In this document: positions 18,216-26,739 of the stretch, one piece after another | How positions within the stretch are numbered: position 1 is the first letter of the stretch | Layout of the letters: the number at the start of each line of letters is the position of its first letter | NCBI GenBank assembly: GCA_028282805.1 | Contig: JANQHD010000024.1 | Location: 1-64,000 of the forward strand | Length of the DNA: 64,000 nt | Direction: 5' to 3' | Source of the DNA: Phycisphaeraceae bacterium | Lineage (GTDB): Bacteria > Planctomycetota > Phycisphaerae > Phycisphaerales > Zrk34 | Made by a program: the position numbers and the translations under genes | The notes under the pieces: generated by a model | What the model was told of the DNA's origin: nothing | The model's database searches: none | The model's input: the letters and a program-made list of their open reading frames with translations, nothing else

Positions 18216-19223
18216 ATGGTGCAGGTTGGCGTGATCGGCTTGGGCATGATGGGAGCGACCCACTTGGGCGTGTACGCCAAGCGCGACGACGTCGACGTCG
18301 TCGCGGTGGCGGAGAAGAACCCCGACCTGTTGCACGGCAAGGCGCAGGCCGAGGGCAACATCGAGGGTCAGGCGCAGCGGGGCGCCGACCTATCGACCGC
18401 GGCGAAGTACGCCGAGGGCCTTGACCTCATCGCCGATGCACGCGTGCAGCTGGTCGACATCTGTTTACCGACGCCGTTACACGTACCGTTCGTGACCGCG
18501 GCGCTCGACGCGGGCAAGCACGTGCTGATCGAAAAACCGTTGGCGCGTACGCACGCCGACGCGATGAAGATCGTCGAGGCCGCGGCGCAGAGTGATCGCG
18601 TCGTGATGTGCGCGATGTGCATGCGGTTCTGGCCCGGGTGGGCGTGGTTGAAGCGAGCGATCGACGAAGGGCGCTACGGGCGTGTGCTCGCGGCGCACTT
18701 CCGCCGGCTGGCCAGCCACCCCGGTGGGCCGTTCTACTCCAGCGCCGAGGCGTGTGGCGGGGCGATCCTCGACCTGCACATCCATGACACCGACTTTGTG
18801 CAATACTGTTTTGGCAAGCCCGACGCCGTGACCAGCGCCGGCTACGCGCACCCGACCGAGGGCATCGACCACGTGTTCACGCGCTACGAGTACGACGGCG
18901 GGCCGATGGTGACCGCCGAGGGGGGGTGGGCGATGGCGCCGGGTTTCGGTTTTGTCATGCAGTACACGGTGAACTTCGAACGCGCGACCGCGGTGTTCGA
19001 CTTGGCCGGCGAGCACACGCTGAAGCTGTTCGAGAGCGGTCGGGTTGAGCACGTCGAGCTGCCCGCGGGCATGGGTTACGAACACGAGATCGACTACCTC
19101 GTGCGTTGCATCGCCGAAGGGCGACAGCCGCAGGCCGTCACGGTGGCGCAGGCGGCGGAGTCCGTACGGCTGGTTGAAGCGGAAACATCGAGCATCGTCA
19201 GCGGCCGACGGGTCGCGCTCTAG
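18216..19223 (+). CDS. Gfo/Idh/MocA-family oxidoreductase (cytoplasmic)
   Basis: This 335-aa protein starts with a Rossmann fold directly at the N-terminus (VGVIGLGMMGATHLG), so no export signal is present. The EKP motif is in HVLIEKPLAR, followed by the family's C-terminal alpha/beta domain with AILDLHIHDTDF. GGAGG lies 7 bp upstream, 34 bp after the nagB fusion, so the two form an operon. It likely oxidises or reduces an amino sugar, inositol or uronate derivative; the substrate is unknown. It differs from the Tat-exported relative at 11773, so the two are not recent duplicates. Confidence 0.88.
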   Translation: MVQVGVIGLGMMGATHLGVYAKRDDVDVVAVAEKNPDLLHGKAQAEGNIEGQAQRGADLSTAAKYAEGLDLIADARVQLVDICLPTPLHVPFVTAALDAGKHVLIEKPLARTHADAMKIVEAAAQSDRVVMCAMCMRFWPGWAWLKRAIDEGRYGRVLAAHFRRLASHPGGPFYSSAEACGGAILDLHIHDTDFVQYCFGKPDAVTSAGYAHPTEGIDHVFTRYEYDGGPMVTAEGGWAMAPGFGFVMQYTVNFERATAVFDLAGEHTLKLFESGRVEHVELPAGMGYEHEIDYLVRCIAEGRQPQAVTVAQAAESVRLVEAETSSIVSGRRVAL

Positions 19224-19278
19224 CCGCTTATTCGGCGGGGGTTGCGATGTCGAACCAGGCCGATGGCAACAACCGCGA

Positions 19279-19820
19279 TCAGACCCAGTGGTGCTTGCGT
19301 TCGACGTGCATGTCGAAGAACCCGTATGCCGCAACGATCACAAAGCACACCAACGGAACGGAATAGGACACGGCGGCCCCAAACGCATCCACCATCGCCC
19401 CTTGGAGCAGCGGGAGCAGCGGGAACAGCGCGCCGCCAAGGATCGCCATCACCAGGCCTGCCCCGCCGAGTTTGGTGTCGTCGCCCAACCCGTGCAGCGC
19501 GATGCCGTAGATGGTCGGAAACATGAGCGACATGCACGCCGAGACGCCGATCAATGCCGCGACACCGATGATCCCCGGAAGCCCGATGATCACCCCACAG
19601 AGCACGATCGCCAAGCAGAAGTAGGCGCCATAAAATGCGAATTGCACGAGCGACGACTGGAACGTCGTCATCGTGAAGACCCGGCTAAACACCTTGACCA
19701 GTGGGTCGGTTATGTTATTTGCCAACCCCACGCGGCAAAACAGGTGGTCAGAAGGATGAACGGCAACAGCACGCCGCGTGGCAGCATGTCGGTTTTGCCT
19801 TGTTCGGTAGGCTGATTCAT
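19279..19820 (-). pseudogene. Decayed L-fucose permease-like MFS transporter (fucP family)
   Basis: From ATG 19820 the frame reads MNQPTEQGKTDMLPRGV then a transmembrane segment ending FAAWGW and soon hits a stop. Restoring one base near 19724 continues it as LANNITDPLVKVFSRVF and LVQFAFYGAYF, the highly conserved first loop and helix 2 of FucP. The sequence then jumps straight to helices near the C-terminus (GLGDDTKLGGAGLVMAILGGA... ending SYSVPLVCFVIVAAYGFF). About 55% of a normal transporter of roughly 430 aa is missing. Both a frameshift and a large internal deletion are therefore present, and it cannot be functional. It converges on the Gfo/Idh gene and abuts an AraC remnant. Confidence 0.85.
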
Positions 19821-19929
19821 TGACGAGCCGATCTATTGTAGTATGGGAACGGAGCCATTGTTTCGGTTCTTTGTCAAAACAGGCCGCGCCCTTGACACAC
19901 TTGCACGACGCCATCGGCGCGTACGACCG

Positions 19930-20040
19930 GTCGACGTCGTTGAGGTCGAAGCGGTGGGGTATTCTGGCCCGTACCATTTCTTTCGTGTGTTCAAACGGGT
20001 GCACGGCCTGGCGCTTCGTCGCGTACGTGGCGCGTGGCGT
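19930..20040 (+). pseudogene. Remnant of an AraC-family regulator (C-terminal helix-turn-helix)
   Basis: One forward frame reads VGYSGPYHFFRVFKRVHG, an almost perfect copy of the second helix-turn-helix of AraC/XylS regulators (consensus 'GYSDPYYFSRVFKKxxG'). Upstream the frame quickly loses similarity, and after LRRVRGAWR it runs into unrelated sequence. No complete regulator can be built in any frame. It sits beside the broken fucose-permease gene and was probably its regulator. Confidence 0.6.
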
Positions 20041-20266
20041 TTGAACCCAATTGCGCCTAAGCCCGGGGTGTAGCTGAATGCGCAGGTAGCGGGTTGTTTC
20101 GCGTTAATTTGCGATTCAGGTGTCCTCTCGGCGTGCGATCAGGCATATTTAGATGGGGGGAGCAATCCCCGAGCGTTTTACCCTGCGCGATATAGCGTAT
20201 GAGTTGGCCTTCGTAGGGCCAGCCCACCCCGTGACTAGGCCGTCAATCCGGAGAAAGACCCTGCGC

Positions 20267-23200
20267 ATGCGAACCCTCATCCCCGTTAGTGTCGTCGGCC
20301 TCGTGATGCTGTGCGGCGTTGTCGGTGTGAAGGCCGACAGCCCGAATATTTTGTTCATCCTCAGCGACGACGTGGGGGTGGGGGATCTGGGCGTGACCGG
20401 TCAGCTGGCGCGGGCGGCGCAGGGGTTGCCGGCGATCAGCACGCCGAATATCGACAGCATTGCCAACAACGGTCTGCGCTTCAACAGCGTCTATGCGACC
20501 GCGCCGATGTGCGAGCCGACGCGCACGGCGTTTTTGACCGGCTTCCACCAAGGCCACGCCGTCAACGACCGCAACGACACCGCCAAGTGGATCCGCAACG
20601 GCGACGAAGACAAGACCTACGGCCAGGTCGTGCAGGAAGCCGGGTATGCGACGGGCTACTTCGGCAAGATGCACGCGTCGGGCGTGATGGGGTGGAGGAG
20701 CACGATCGAGGATGTCAACTCGCTGCCCACCGCCAAGGGGTTCGAAGACGTGATGCTGACCGACGGCTACCGAGGCAACGACCAGTGGGAAGACGACGGG
20801 CTTGGCGGCATGGTCAACCTCGGCAACCCGACCGGCATCTACAACCAACAGACGGTCGGCGATCGCGCGGTGAGCATGATCCAGGCCAAGGCCGCGGCCA
20901 ACGAGCCGTTCATGATCACCACGTCGTTTTACGGTGTGCACTCGGACGTGAACCAGGTGCCCGAGCCGCACGATTACTCTTCCGAGAGCTGGTCGGAAGC
21001 GGAGAAGGACTACGCGGCGACACTGACATACCTCGACGGCCAGGTCGGCCGCATGCTCGCGGCGCTCGACGACCCGAACGATGACGGCGACAACGCCGAC
21101 TCGATCCTCGACAACACCATCATTATTTTCGGCTCTGACAACGGCAACCAGAACGTCGACGGTCACAGCCCCAACTTTTTCGACAGCACGCTGGACCTGC
21201 GGGGGGTGAAGTTCAACGTGTACGAGGGCGGCATCCGTTCGCCGTTCTTCGTGCAGTGGGGCGATCAGATCAAGCCGGGCGCGGTCAACGAACCGGGCGA
21301 CGTGAACGACACGTTCATCGGCACGTTCGCCGACCTGCTGCCGACGTTTGCCGAGGTCGCGGGCGCCGACGTACCGCTGGGCATCGACGGGCGGTCGATG
21401 TTGTCGGACCTGACGGGCGAGGGCCCGAGCGATCGGCCGGACTATTTTGTGTGGGGCACGAACGTCGCCAGGGCCGGCGGCTCGCGCGGCTGGGCGATCC
21501 GCATGGGCGACTGGAAGCTGGTCAAGCGCATGGGCGGCGGCGCGTTCGAGCTGTACAACCTCGCCACCGACGAGTCGGAGACGACCAACCTGGTGAGCAG
21601 CCGGCCGGACATCAAGGTCGCGCTTGAAACCATTGCGCTGGCTGAGGGCGCGCAGGACATGGGCGAGACCAACGGATCGGGTGGCGGCAACACGTATTTC
21701 GTGCAGTACAAGGATTGGAGCCCGGCGGGTGGTTCTGATGATTTTAATGCCGCGGCCAACTGGTCGGGCGGCACACCGAGCCAGAACAACGACGGTTCGG
21801 GCTTGCCCGCCGACAACTACGCGACCGGACCGGCGAACAACTGGCTGGCGACGGTCGTCAACGATGGGGGCGGCGGTGGGCCGTTTGCGCCGGGCGATGA
21901 CGTGGTCAACGTGACCGACGACGCGGAGGTGCTCGCGCTGGAAGTGCGCGGCGTGGCGAACAAGATGACCGTCAACATCGAGCGTCACCACGAACTGGCG
22001 GCGCGCAACGAGTTCCGCATCGGCGCGAACGGCCGGGTCAACCTCGACGACGCCACGCTGAACACGATGCGCACCGTGGACGTGCGCGACGGTGGCGAGC
22101 TGACCGGTCACGGCACGGTCACCGGCAACCAGGACATCATCGCGGGCATCGCCGAGTTTGCGGACCAGGGTTTGCTCGAGCCGCACGTGGTCAACAGCGG
22201 CCTGGTGGCGCCCGGCCGGCCCGACGACCTGCCCGCGGCGCCCGACCCCGGCCCGACGCCGACGGAGACGGTGATCGACATCGACAATGGTGACTTCGAG
22301 TTGCCCGTGTACGAGGGGCCACCGGGCATCGCGTCGAACACGGTTATCGGCTGGAACGAAGAATCGGCGAGTCACTCGAGCATCGACGACCAGGTCGGCA
22401 ACCTTGCGCCGAGCGATTTCACGCAGACCGGCCGTTTGCACGACAACACCGGCGCGGCGATCAACCAAAACCTCGGCTACAACTGGTCGCTGGGCGAGAC
22501 GCTGACGCTCTCGTTTGGCGCGTGGGAGGCCGGCTGGCGGATCGGCGACGTGGGCGATGCGTTCGTGGTCGAGCTGCGGCAGGCCGACGGCACGGTGCTG
22601 TGGGATTCGGGCACGCTGAACGTCGACGACACGCTCGCGGGCACGACCGGCAACGTCACGCTCGGCCCGGCCAACGATACCTTCGTGTTAGCCATCGACA
22701 CCGACACGTTTACGGCGGGCACGCCGGGATCGGAGCTGAACCTGCGCTTCAGGCACGCGGGCGGCGTGACGTGGTTCGACGACCTGTCGCTGGTGTCGGA
22801 TTTGGTGGTCGTGCTGCCGAACGTCGACCTCGATTCGACGGGTGTGCTGACGATCGAGGGCGATTACACGCAAACCACCGAAGGGGAGTTGGCGATTCAG
22901 CTGGCGGGCACGGACCAGTCGGACCCGCTCGACGTGCAGCACGACCAACTCGTGGTGACGGACGCGGTCGAACTGGCGGGGGCGTTGAGTTTGTCGACCG
23001 ATGATGGGTTTACGCCGGCGCTGGGCGACGAGTTTGTCATCATCACCGGCGACACGCTGACCGGCAATTTCGACAACGCACAGGTCAGCGGCGCGGCGAT
23101 CGACGCCAGCACTTCGTTGGCGGTGCTGTACGAAGACGGGCCCGACGGCGACGCGTTGACCGACCGCGTGCGGCTGGTGGCGACCTACAACGGTGACGCC

Positions 23201-23473
23201 AACGGTGACGGTGAGGTAAGCTTGGTCGACCTCAATGCGCTTGGCGCGAACTTCGGTTCGGTAAATGCAACGTGGCAGAGCGGCGACTTCAATTACGACG
23301 GCGAGGTGAGCTTGTTGGACCTCAACGCTTTGGGCGCCAATTTCGGCCAATCGGTCGCTTCGGCAACGCCCGCGGTGCCTGAGCCGGCGGGCTTGTTTTA
23401 CGTGTGGTTCGGCGCAATATTTTTGCTTCGCCAACGATCGCGGGCTATGGTTAAACACGCGATTGACGCATAA
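20267..23473 (+). CDS. Exported multidomain sulfatase with dockerin-like repeats and PEP-CTERM-like tail
   Basis: ATG 20267 is chosen because it begins a clear signal peptide (MRTLIPVSVVGLVMLCGVVGVKA); the frame is open from 20153 without conserved sequence. The 1068-aa product has a sulfatase domain (about 24-510) with DD34-35 and the formylglycine motif CEPTR (Cys82), which keeps the C-x-P-x-R core. Residues about 670-850 resemble a jelly-roll carbohydrate-binding domain (DIDNGDFELPV...WFDDLSLV). A beta-rich segment follows, then two calcium loops (GDANGDGEVSLVDLNALG and a second copy) and a degenerate PEP-CTERM tail (VPEPAGLFYVW...LLRQRSRA). The last 150 residues are nearly the same as those of the glycosidase that follows. 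Confidence 0.9.
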   Translation: MRTLIPVSVVGLVMLCGVVGVKADSPNILFILSDDVGVGDLGVTGQLARAAQGLPAISTPNIDSIANNGLRFNSVYATAPMCEPTRTAFLTGFHQGHAVNDRNDTAKWIRNGDEDKTYGQVVQEAGYATGYFGKMHASGVMGWRSTIEDVNSLPTAKGFEDVMLTDGYRGNDQWEDDGLGGMVNLGNPTGIYNQQTVGDRAVSMIQAKAAANEPFMITTSFYGVHSDVNQVPEPHDYSSESWSEAEKDYAATLTYLDGQVGRMLAALDDPNDDGDNADSILDNTIIIFGSDNGNQNVDGHSPNFFDSTLDLRGVKFNVYEGGIRSPFFVQWGDQIKPGAVNEPGDVNDTFIGTFADLLPTFAEVAGADVPLGIDGRSMLSDLTGEGPSDRPDYFVWGTNVARAGGSRGWAIRMGDWKLVKRMGGGAFELYNLATDESETTNLVSSRPDIKVALETIALAEGAQDMGETNGSGGGNTYFVQYKDWSPAGGSDDFNAAANWSGGTPSQNNDGSGLPADNYATGPANNWLATVVNDGGGGGPFAPGDDVVNVTDDAEVLALEVRGVANKMTVNIERHHELAARNEFRIGANGRVNLDDATLNTMRTVDVRDGGELTGHGTVTGNQDIIAGIAEFADQGLLEPHVVNSGLVAPGRPDDLPAAPDPGPTPTETVIDIDNGDFELPVYEGPPGIASNTVIGWNEESASHSSIDDQVGNLAPSDFTQTGRLHDNTGAAINQNLGYNWSLGETLTLSFGAWEAGWRIGDVGDAFVVELRQADGTVLWDSGTLNVDDTLAGTTGNVTLGPANDTFVLAIDTDTFTAGTPGSELNLRFRHAGGVTWFDDLSLVSDLVVVLPNVDLDSTGVLTIEGDYTQTTEGELAIQLAGTDQSDPLDVQHDQLVVTDAVELAGALSLSTDDGFTPALGDEFVIITGDTLTGNFDNAQVSGAAIDASTSLAVLYEDGPDGDALTDRVRLVATYNGDANGDGEVSLVDLNALGANFGSVNATWQSGDFNYDGEVSLLDLNALGANFGQSVASATPAVPEPAGLFYVWFGAIFLLRQRSRAMVKHAIDA

Positions 23474-23568
23474 AAAGCGGGTCGCGCCCGGCCGGTCGCG
23501 GACCGTCGGCCGCATCAACCGCGGGGATCGAAGGACGTGCTCGAACCACAGTTGAAGGCGAGGCCGCG

Positions 23569-26500
23569 ATGTCGAAACACTTGTGCGGGGTGGTGTTGGC
23601 GGTCGGTCTGTGGGCGGGCCCGCTGCGGGCGACCACGGTGACCATCGACCCCCAAGCCGCCGCGGGCCCGACCGTGCAGCGGTGGGGCTGGGACCTTAAG
23701 GGCAGCGCCGGGCTGGCGGACACGCTCGCCGAAGCGCAGCTCTATTACCAGCAAGGCCCGGCCAACCTCGTGCGCGTGCCGATCTTTGTGGATGCACACT
23801 TTTCAAACGGTTCGGTGACCGCGTCGCGTTACGCGACCGTGATCAGCTCGATCAACAACATCAAATCGGTCAACCCGGACGTCGAGGTGTTCGTCAGCCT
23901 GAAGTTGCAGGGCGCCGACACGTTCATCGGCCCCGCGTCGGAGCCGGGTTGGGTCACCGCGCCGTCGGTCGAGTGGGGCGCGGAGACGGGCAATATCTTT
24001 GGCAACACCGTCGACAAGCCCAACCCCGTGCACTACAGCAAGCTGGTGGCCGACTTCTTCGACTACTTCGACGGCCAGGGCATCGCGATCGATTACGTGG
24101 GCCTGAACAACGAGACCAACGGGGCGCTGACGTTCGATCGCTACGCCGATTCCGTCAACCGGTTGAACGCCGAGCTGACCGGCCGGGGCTACGACCTCAA
24201 CGATTTCAAGTACATCGGGCCCGACACGTTCAGCCCGACCGGGGCCGACAACTTCGTGCTCAACTTGCAGGGCATCGGCCAGGGCGACACGATCGATATC
24301 GGCGGCACGCACATGTATTCCGGCCACCCCAGCCACACGCGCAACCACATCACCAACCTGGTCAACGTGACCGGCGGGAACGTGTGGCACACCGAGGTGC
24401 ACTTCCAGGACACCAGCACGTCGAACATCCGCAAGAAGATGGGCATCGCGTTTGCGGCGAACCTGGCCGGGGCGGACTCGTTCGTGTGGTGGCAACCGGG
24501 CTCGGGCGCGAACGACATCGGCGACACGATCAAGCGCGACATCACCGCGTCGATGGTCGGCGCCACGCCGCTGGTGACCACGCCCGGTTTCAACGAGCAG
24601 GACCCCGACGACGACGCGCCGCTTTACCAGGCGTACATGAACGAAGACGGCCGGGTGACGCTGTGGATCGCCAACCCCGGCAGCACCGATGCCGGCTTCA
24701 GCGTGGAGATGCTTAGCGGCGGGGTGTTCGTGTCGCCAGGGCCGTTTTCGCCGTCGGACCCGTCGAGCGTGTACTGGCAGGGCGTGGGCGCGATCACCGG
24801 CTCGAACAGCGGTTCGTTGAACCTGACCGTCGACGCCGACCAGCGCGGCTTCACGGTCGACGAGATCCCCGCGGGCTCGATCGCCAAGGTGGTGTTCGAC
24901 AAGGCCGTGCTGACACGCAAGTGGAGCGGCACGTTCGGCGTCGGCACCTGGGACGTGCAGGCCACGCCGCACTTTCAAGAGTCCGACATGCTGTTCTACG
25001 ACCACGACCGCGCGGTGTTCGACGACACCAGCCCGGGTGATAATGTCGTCGATGTCGTGGGCACGGTCACGCCCGACTCGGTCGCGATCACCACCGCGGA
25101 GGGCTACTCGATGCTGGGTTCCGGCACGATCGTCAGCGCCGGCGACCTGAACAAGTCGGGCACGGCCGTCGCGATGATTTCTGCGAACCTCATGATCGCC
25201 GGCAGCACCAACGTCAACCAGGGCACGCTGATCATCGCTCACGACAGCTCGGCCAACCCCGGCGACTACAGCGTCGCTTCCGGCGGCGTATTGCAGGTCG
25301 GCAACGCCACCCTCGCCGGCAACCTGGCGGCGAACCACATCGATATCGCCGCGGGCGGCACGCTCGAGATCGTCGACGACGACGGCACGCTCGCTGGCAC
25401 GCTGACCGGCGGCGGCACGATCAACGCCCACGAGACCGTGCTGTACTCGGCCGACACCACCGCCTTCACGGGCACGGTCAACCAGCTGTCAGGCAACCTC
25501 GACATCGACGCCAACGCGCAGAACTTCAACGCCGCGGCGACGATCAACCTCAACGGCGGAAACCTCAATTCGTTCCCCGGCACGCTGGACCGCACCGTCA
25601 ACGGCGCCGTCAACGTGATCGACGGCAACGTGCGCGTCGGCAACAACGACGCGATCCTGACCTTCGCCGGCCAGGTCAACGTGACCGATCCGTCGTCGCA
25701 GTTCCGCACCGACGCCAACTCCGAGATGGTCATCAACGGCCTCGACCTCGGCGCGGGCGTGGACCTGAACCTGCGCGCGATGGCGCCGCTCGCCAGCGGA
25801 CGCGGCACGTACATCAACGGCAACGTCACCGGCAGCGGCGGCCTGACCAAGAACGATTCCGGCGGGTTGCAACTCAACGGCGCGGCCAACACGTACACCG
25901 GCAACACCACCGTCAACGCGGGCACGCTCGTGGTCGGCGCCGGCTCGAGCCTGGGGGCTTCGGCGGTGATCACCGTCAACGCGGGCGCGACGCTCGACGT
26001 GTCGGCCGGCGGCCTGACGCTCAGCGGCCAGACCCTCGCGGGCGCCGGCAGCGTGGTCGGGTCGGTGACCGCCGACGCGGGCGCGACGGTCGGCCCCGGC
26101 GCCAGCGCGGGCGTGCTGAGCGTCGACGACATGACGTTCAACGCCGGCTCAACGTTCGCGGTCGAACTCGGCGGCACCACCCCCGGCGGCGGGCACGACC
26201 GGTTACAGGTGACCCACACCGCGACGCTCGGCGGCGGCGTGGCGATCTCGGCGATCAACCCGTTCACGCCCTCGCTCGGCGAGACGTTCGTGGTGTTGAC
26301 GGCGAACACTGTCGATGGCGGATTCGACCAGACCGCCGTCACCGGCGCGTCGCTCGGCGCGAACACCTCGCTGGCGCTGCTGTACGCGCCCGGTGAGGTT
26401 CGGCTGTACGCGACGTACAACGGCGATGCCAACGGCGATGGCGAGGTCAGCCTGATCGACCTCAACGTGCTGGGCGCAAACTTCAGCGACACCGACGCGA

Positions 26501-26667
26501 CCTGGCAGACCGGCGACTTCAACTACGACGGGGTGGTGAGCCTGGCCGACCTCAACGCGCTGGGGGCGAACTTCGGCCAGTCGGTGCCCGCGGCGCCCGC
26601 GGTGCCCGAGCCGGCTTCGCTGGTGTTGCTGGGGCTGGGTGGCTTGGCGCTGGCGCGTTGCCGTTAA
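23569..26667 (+). CDS. Exported glycoside hydrolase (clan GH-A, GH30-like) with beta-strand repeats, dockerin-like repeats and PEP-CTERM
   Basis: This 1032-aa protein has a signal peptide, then a (beta/alpha)8-type domain (about 25-450). GLNNETNG carries the candidate acid/base E182 and VWHTEVHF the nucleophile E276, the Asn-Glu/Glu pattern of clan GH-A and closest in look to GH30. Residues 500-930 consist of autotransporter-associated beta-strand repeats (NVNQGTLIIAHD, TYTGNTTVNAGTLVVG). Two dockerin-type calcium loops and a full PEP-CTERM tail (VPEPASLVLLGLGGLALARCR) end it. The long beta-helix probably spaces the enzyme from the cell surface. It lies between a sulfatase and a second GH30-like enzyme, fitting one polysaccharide substrate. 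The exact GH family is not certain. Confidence 0.82.
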   Translation: MSKHLCGVVLAVGLWAGPLRATTVTIDPQAAAGPTVQRWGWDLKGSAGLADTLAEAQLYYQQGPANLVRVPIFVDAHFSNGSVTASRYATVISSINNIKSVNPDVEVFVSLKLQGADTFIGPASEPGWVTAPSVEWGAETGNIFGNTVDKPNPVHYSKLVADFFDYFDGQGIAIDYVGLNNETNGALTFDRYADSVNRLNAELTGRGYDLNDFKYIGPDTFSPTGADNFVLNLQGIGQGDTIDIGGTHMYSGHPSHTRNHITNLVNVTGGNVWHTEVHFQDTSTSNIRKKMGIAFAANLAGADSFVWWQPGSGANDIGDTIKRDITASMVGATPLVTTPGFNEQDPDDDAPLYQAYMNEDGRVTLWIANPGSTDAGFSVEMLSGGVFVSPGPFSPSDPSSVYWQGVGAITGSNSGSLNLTVDADQRGFTVDEIPAGSIAKVVFDKAVLTRKWSGTFGVGTWDVQATPHFQESDMLFYDHDRAVFDDTSPGDNVVDVVGTVTPDSVAITTAEGYSMLGSGTIVSAGDLNKSGTAVAMISANLMIAGSTNVNQGTLIIAHDSSANPGDYSVASGGVLQVGNATLAGNLAANHIDIAAGGTLEIVDDDGTLAGTLTGGGTINAHETVLYSADTTAFTGTVNQLSGNLDIDANAQNFNAAATINLNGGNLNSFPGTLDRTVNGAVNVIDGNVRVGNNDAILTFAGQVNVTDPSSQFRTDANSEMVINGLDLGAGVDLNLRAMAPLASGRGTYINGNVTGSGGLTKNDSGGLQLNGAANTYTGNTTVNAGTLVVGAGSSLGASAVITVNAGATLDVSAGGLTLSGQTLAGAGSVVGSVTADAGATVGPGASAGVLSVDDMTFNAGSTFAVELGGTTPGGGHDRLQVTHTATLGGGVAISAINPFTPSLGETFVVLTANTVDGGFDQTAVTGASLGANTSLALLYAPGEVRLYATYNGDANGDGEVSLIDLNVLGANFSDTDATWQTGDFNYDGVVSLADLNALGANFGQSVPAAPAVPEPASLVLLGLGGLALARCR

Positions 26668-26739
26668 TTGCATGTCATAAATGCTCAGCCGGGGCGTCCT
26701 GTTGACCGTAGCGATCCCCCGGTCGACCAGGTGCCGTTG

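Noticed and set aside
20243-22468. 741-aa minus-strand open frame opposite the second large sulfatase
   Set aside because: Antisense shadow; low-complexity Arg/Val/His composition.
23569-26667. A true autotransporter
   Set aside because: The beta-strand repeats are there, but the C-terminus is a dockerin/PEP-CTERM tail and not a 12-strand outer-membrane barrel.
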